This document shows, in pieces, positions 61,276 through 64,000 of a DNA stretch of 64,000 nt. Position 1 is the stretch's first letter; every line of letters starts with the position of its first letter. This stretch comes from Plantago ovata (taxonomy: Eukaryota; Streptophyta; Magnoliopsida; Lamiales; Plantaginaceae), in contig CM051455.1 of the NCBI GenBank assembly GCA_028274465.1, forward strand, positions 132,838,096 through 132,902,095, written 5' to 3'. The notes under the pieces are model-generated. The model was not told where the DNA came from, searched no databases, and worked only from the letters and a program-made list of their open reading frames with translations. The translations under genes and the position numbers were made by a program.

Positions 61276-62395
61276 ATGGATGATTATTTGCTCTGTAAGG
61301 TGCAGCAGCAACGGGGCAGTTCTAGTAATCTGGGAGGGAGTAACTGGTCATGGGTGTGGGGGTTAGCGATGCCTAACAAAATAAAAATCTTTCTGTGGCA
61401 TCTCTTGCATAACGCGTTGCCAGTTTATGATGCTTTGAATAGACGAGGCCTGCGTACTACTAATGTTTGTTGTCTGTGTGACTGTGGCATAGAGTCTTTA
61501 ATTCATACTTTTCGGGAATGTCCATTTGCACGTTGTTTTTGGGCATTACATTCAAGCATTCCTAACAGTTTACTATGTACAGCAGAACCAAATATCCAGA
61601 GGTGGGTTGCGCAGATTAGAGATGGCACGAGCAAGTGTTTGCTTGAGCAGTTTGTTGTCTCTTGTTGGACATTGTGGTATAAGCGGAATCAGGTGGTGCA
61701 TGGAGAGGATAGATCGAAGTTTGATCCACAGGAGGCTTGTGTGTTTGCGGTACAGTACTTGCAACGATATAGAGAGGCGTGGCAGCGGTCAGACATCACA
61801 CAATCAGGCGCACAGTCATACGCACAACAGCAGCATGCCGCACAGCAGCAGCAGAACGTACAGCAGCAGCAACAGCAGAATGTACGGCAGCAGCAGCAAC
61901 AATGGCATCCGCCGGTTCATGGGTATGTTAAGATCAATTCTGATGCGGCAATTAGAAGCGGAGAGGGGGCCAAGCTTGGTTGTGTAATCAGGGATGAGGC
62001 TGCTGTGGTACTAACATGGAGGAGGCAGATAATACCATATGTTCAAGATCCTGAAATAGCTGAGGCGTTGGCATTGAAGAATGGTTTGCGCTTAGCCCTT
62101 GCACATGATTTGCTCAAGGTACAGGTGGAAACTGATTGCCAGACTTTAGTGCATAAGTTGAAGGCTCAGACAGCCTGCTTCTCCACTGTTGGTGCTTTAG
62201 TCGAAGATATAAAGGAGTTGGCAACACATTTCATTTCGATTGATTTTTCTTATATTTCTCGTGTTTGTAATAAAGTAGCGCACGTTTTGGCCTATGATAC
62301 TTTGCGTGATGAAGAGGGGGTGTTGTTGCCTTTTGATAATCCTGATGTATATCTTTGATATATTTAATGAATGAAGATTCGGTTTCTAAAAAAAA
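61252..62395 (+). mobile_element. LINE-derived zf-RVT/RNase H reading frame, intact
   Basis: One uninterrupted frame to 62358 (368 codons from 61252; the first few come from the tRNA-like head). It contains NKIKIFLWHLLHNALPVYD, the zinc-binding CCLCDCGIESLIHTFRECPF, a Gln-rich linker encoded by cag repeats (61825-61910), and an RNase H fold (VKINSDAAIRSGEGAKLGCV, AEALALKNGLRLAL, VQVETDCQTLV, CNKVAHVLAYDTL). The catalytic Asp/Glu positions are kept. A poly(A) at about 62388-62395 follows aatgaagattcggtttct. It is a 5'-truncated LINE copy, but the lack of any stop over 1.1 kb means recent insertion or retained function. No reverse transcriptase is present. Confidence 0.8.
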
Positions 62396-63570
62396 GTGAC
62401 TTTATTTTATTGCCCTTTTTATTCATTTATGAGTTTTTATGTTGTTTTTGTTTTTTCTTTTATCTTTTTCGTATTACTGTGTACAATGTTGCATTTCTTT
62501 TTTTTATACTTTACTTGAGTAGCCCTTGCAAATATATCATTGACCCTTGCAAATGTTATAGTTTGACTGGTTGTCACAATATTTGATTTTATAATTGCTC
62601 TCCCTTGCAAATGTTTCTTTTGCAATTACCATCCCTTGCCAATACTTCCTTTTACAACTGCCGACTCATCCCTTGCTTACTGCCCCTTGCATTAGGTGAC
62701 AAATTCTTGTAGTGTCTATGTCACACTACTTGCTTAATTTTGTTTGACCATGTAAGAAACTAAAATGTTTTTAATTTGTAGCCACATATAAATGCCCAGT
62801 TGATTGCGAAACTACAGGCTGTTTTTGATTAATTCGTGGCACACCATATATCTGAGTTGCACGCTTCAGTTGAGCCTACAAATGGATTGATCATTGATAT
62901 CATTTTTAATTTTTTAAATCGATAAAATTTTATTACTTAAACAACAATTACAATTACAACGGAAAACGGTCCACAAGAATTGCACCCAAAGACAACATAT
63001 ACCCACACCTTTTACTACAATAAATAGTCAACGTATGTTTTCGATCGTCATAATGCTACATTTTTAGTATCTAACTCCAACCTAATTAACGTAATGTTAT
63101 GGGTAAACAAACAAAACATGCGGTAAATAGTCAACGGTAATTATGTTTGAAAACTGTGCGCTTATGACCTTCTCGAGGACACTCTTGGCATTTAATTGTT
63201 GTTACTTAGTGTAATCTCTTTACAGATTTTTGTGGGAGATTGTTTGGCCTTTACTCTCTAATCTAATCCAAATTATTTAATCACATCCCACTACAGATCA
63301 TCAAATTGCGAAAATTTGGGAGTGACGGAGTAGTAGAGTAAACTTTAGAGAATACTAGTATTAGTTTGAGCACCCTCACTGGAGTCCTAATTACGTTTAT
63401 TTCTCCTTAGACTAACAATTACATTTAGGTCCAAATTTAATAACTTGAGTTGACTTACTTGAGCAAATTTGTGAACCAAACATGCCCTTAGTTTTTTGGT
63501 ATTTTTATTTTCTTTTTTCAGTTTTCTTCTCTTTTTCTTTCTTTTTTTTTTTCTTTTTTATGTCTATCTT
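62396..63570. other. Gap: intergenic with 'cccttgcaaat' words
   Basis: 62520-62690 repeats cccttgcaaatgtt-like words about five times. The rest is AT-rich; no gene is supported. Confidence 0.4.
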
Positions 63571-63579
63571 CTCTAAGCC

Positions 63580-63760
63580 TCCGGTACCGGAGTGCAGCTC
63601 TGATCGGAGCTGCTGTTGGAGCTTGCAACAGGCTTCGATCCGCAAGCTTCGATCTGGAGCTTGTTGCAGGCTCTGCTCTGGAGCTTGCAACAGCTCCGAT
63701 TGGAGCTGTTGCAGCTCTGACCGGAGCTATTATTCCGGTACCGGAATCCGGTACCTTTGA
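63580..63760. repeat. Palindromic GGAGC-type repeat cluster
   Basis: ggtaccgga at the left and tccggtaccggaatccggta at the right enclose about ten words of the kind ggagcttg, gctccgat, ctggagc and ggagctgttgcagctc. It is GC-rich against AT-rich flanks. Similar words occur at 54296-54435. Confidence 0.65.
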
Positions 63761-64000
63761 AGAAGAAGATGACCAAAACCCAAAATAAAATAAAATAAAA
63801 AAATTAAAAGTTGGGACTTGTTTTAAATTTTACTTTTGTGGGGGTTTATTTTACAATAATATTTGAGATATTTTTGCAATTTAGATTTAGATAAGTTATG
63901 TTGGTTCATTTTATATTAAATGGTATCAATATTATAGAAGAGAAAATGTTTGAGGCAAATGTGTAATAAACATAAAATTTAGGTTGTTTGGTCTTAATTG

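Noticed and set aside
61207-61280. A functional tRNA gene
   Set aside because: A and B boxes and the T-arm are present, but the acceptor strands do not pair.

Overview
This is nuclear DNA of a flowering plant, most likely a core eudicot. The evidence is AT-rich sequence, many GT-AG introns, plant-only gene families (mTERF arrays, Dof, ULTRAPETALA, phytosulfokine, phytocystatin, DUF295 F-box) and dense small plant transposons. No gene fixes the species.

Layout. 1-902: 3' end of a LINE. 1033-18732: a minus-strand tandem array of mTERF genes with two long intact copies (2002-3198, 7338-8519), one frame-disrupted copy (about 11532-12828) and degenerate pieces (17045-18732). Also in this stretch are a small secreted-peptide candidate, a DNA polymerase kappa exon scrap, a MULE transposase scrap, MITEs, a hAT element with perfect 8-bp target duplications, and a frame-disrupted Dof gene. 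18957-19313: a secreted cystatin with altered contact residues. 20021-20373: a complete TRIM, followed by a UGT85-like scrap. 21450-23668: stacked and nested MITEs that run up to the promoter of ASY1.

23906-29842 is the meiotic axis gene ASY1, resolved here into 22 coding exons, including an ATG-only first exon, a 13-nt micro-exon and a GC-AG intron. One base appears to be missing in exon 17. Next come a lectin-receptor-kinase remnant (30492-31143), a DUF295 F-box gene (31261-32634) and a seven-exon amino acid permease (33218-36411).

37413-47346 holds LINE debris, an LTR-like block, a Harbinger MITE split by a hAT element, and an ULTRAPETALA-type gene (44640-46656). 47633-53179 is a young, broken Copia element with 5-bp target duplications. 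53180-57066 holds a TRIM piece, an F-box/LRR pseudogene split by a 1-kb TIR element, two smaller elements of the same kind, a reductase scrap and an orphan terminal exon. 58383-59059 is a fold-back hAT-like element. 59800-60183 encodes a phytosulfokine precursor. 61210-62395 is a tRNA-like Pol III head joined to a LINE zf-RVT/RNase H reading frame. The rest is mostly featureless AT-rich DNA.

The host genes do not form an operon or pathway. The recurring theme is local duplication, gene conversion and transposon insertion eroding gene copies. All exon boundaries were read by eye from splice signals and remembered family sequences; none was computed.
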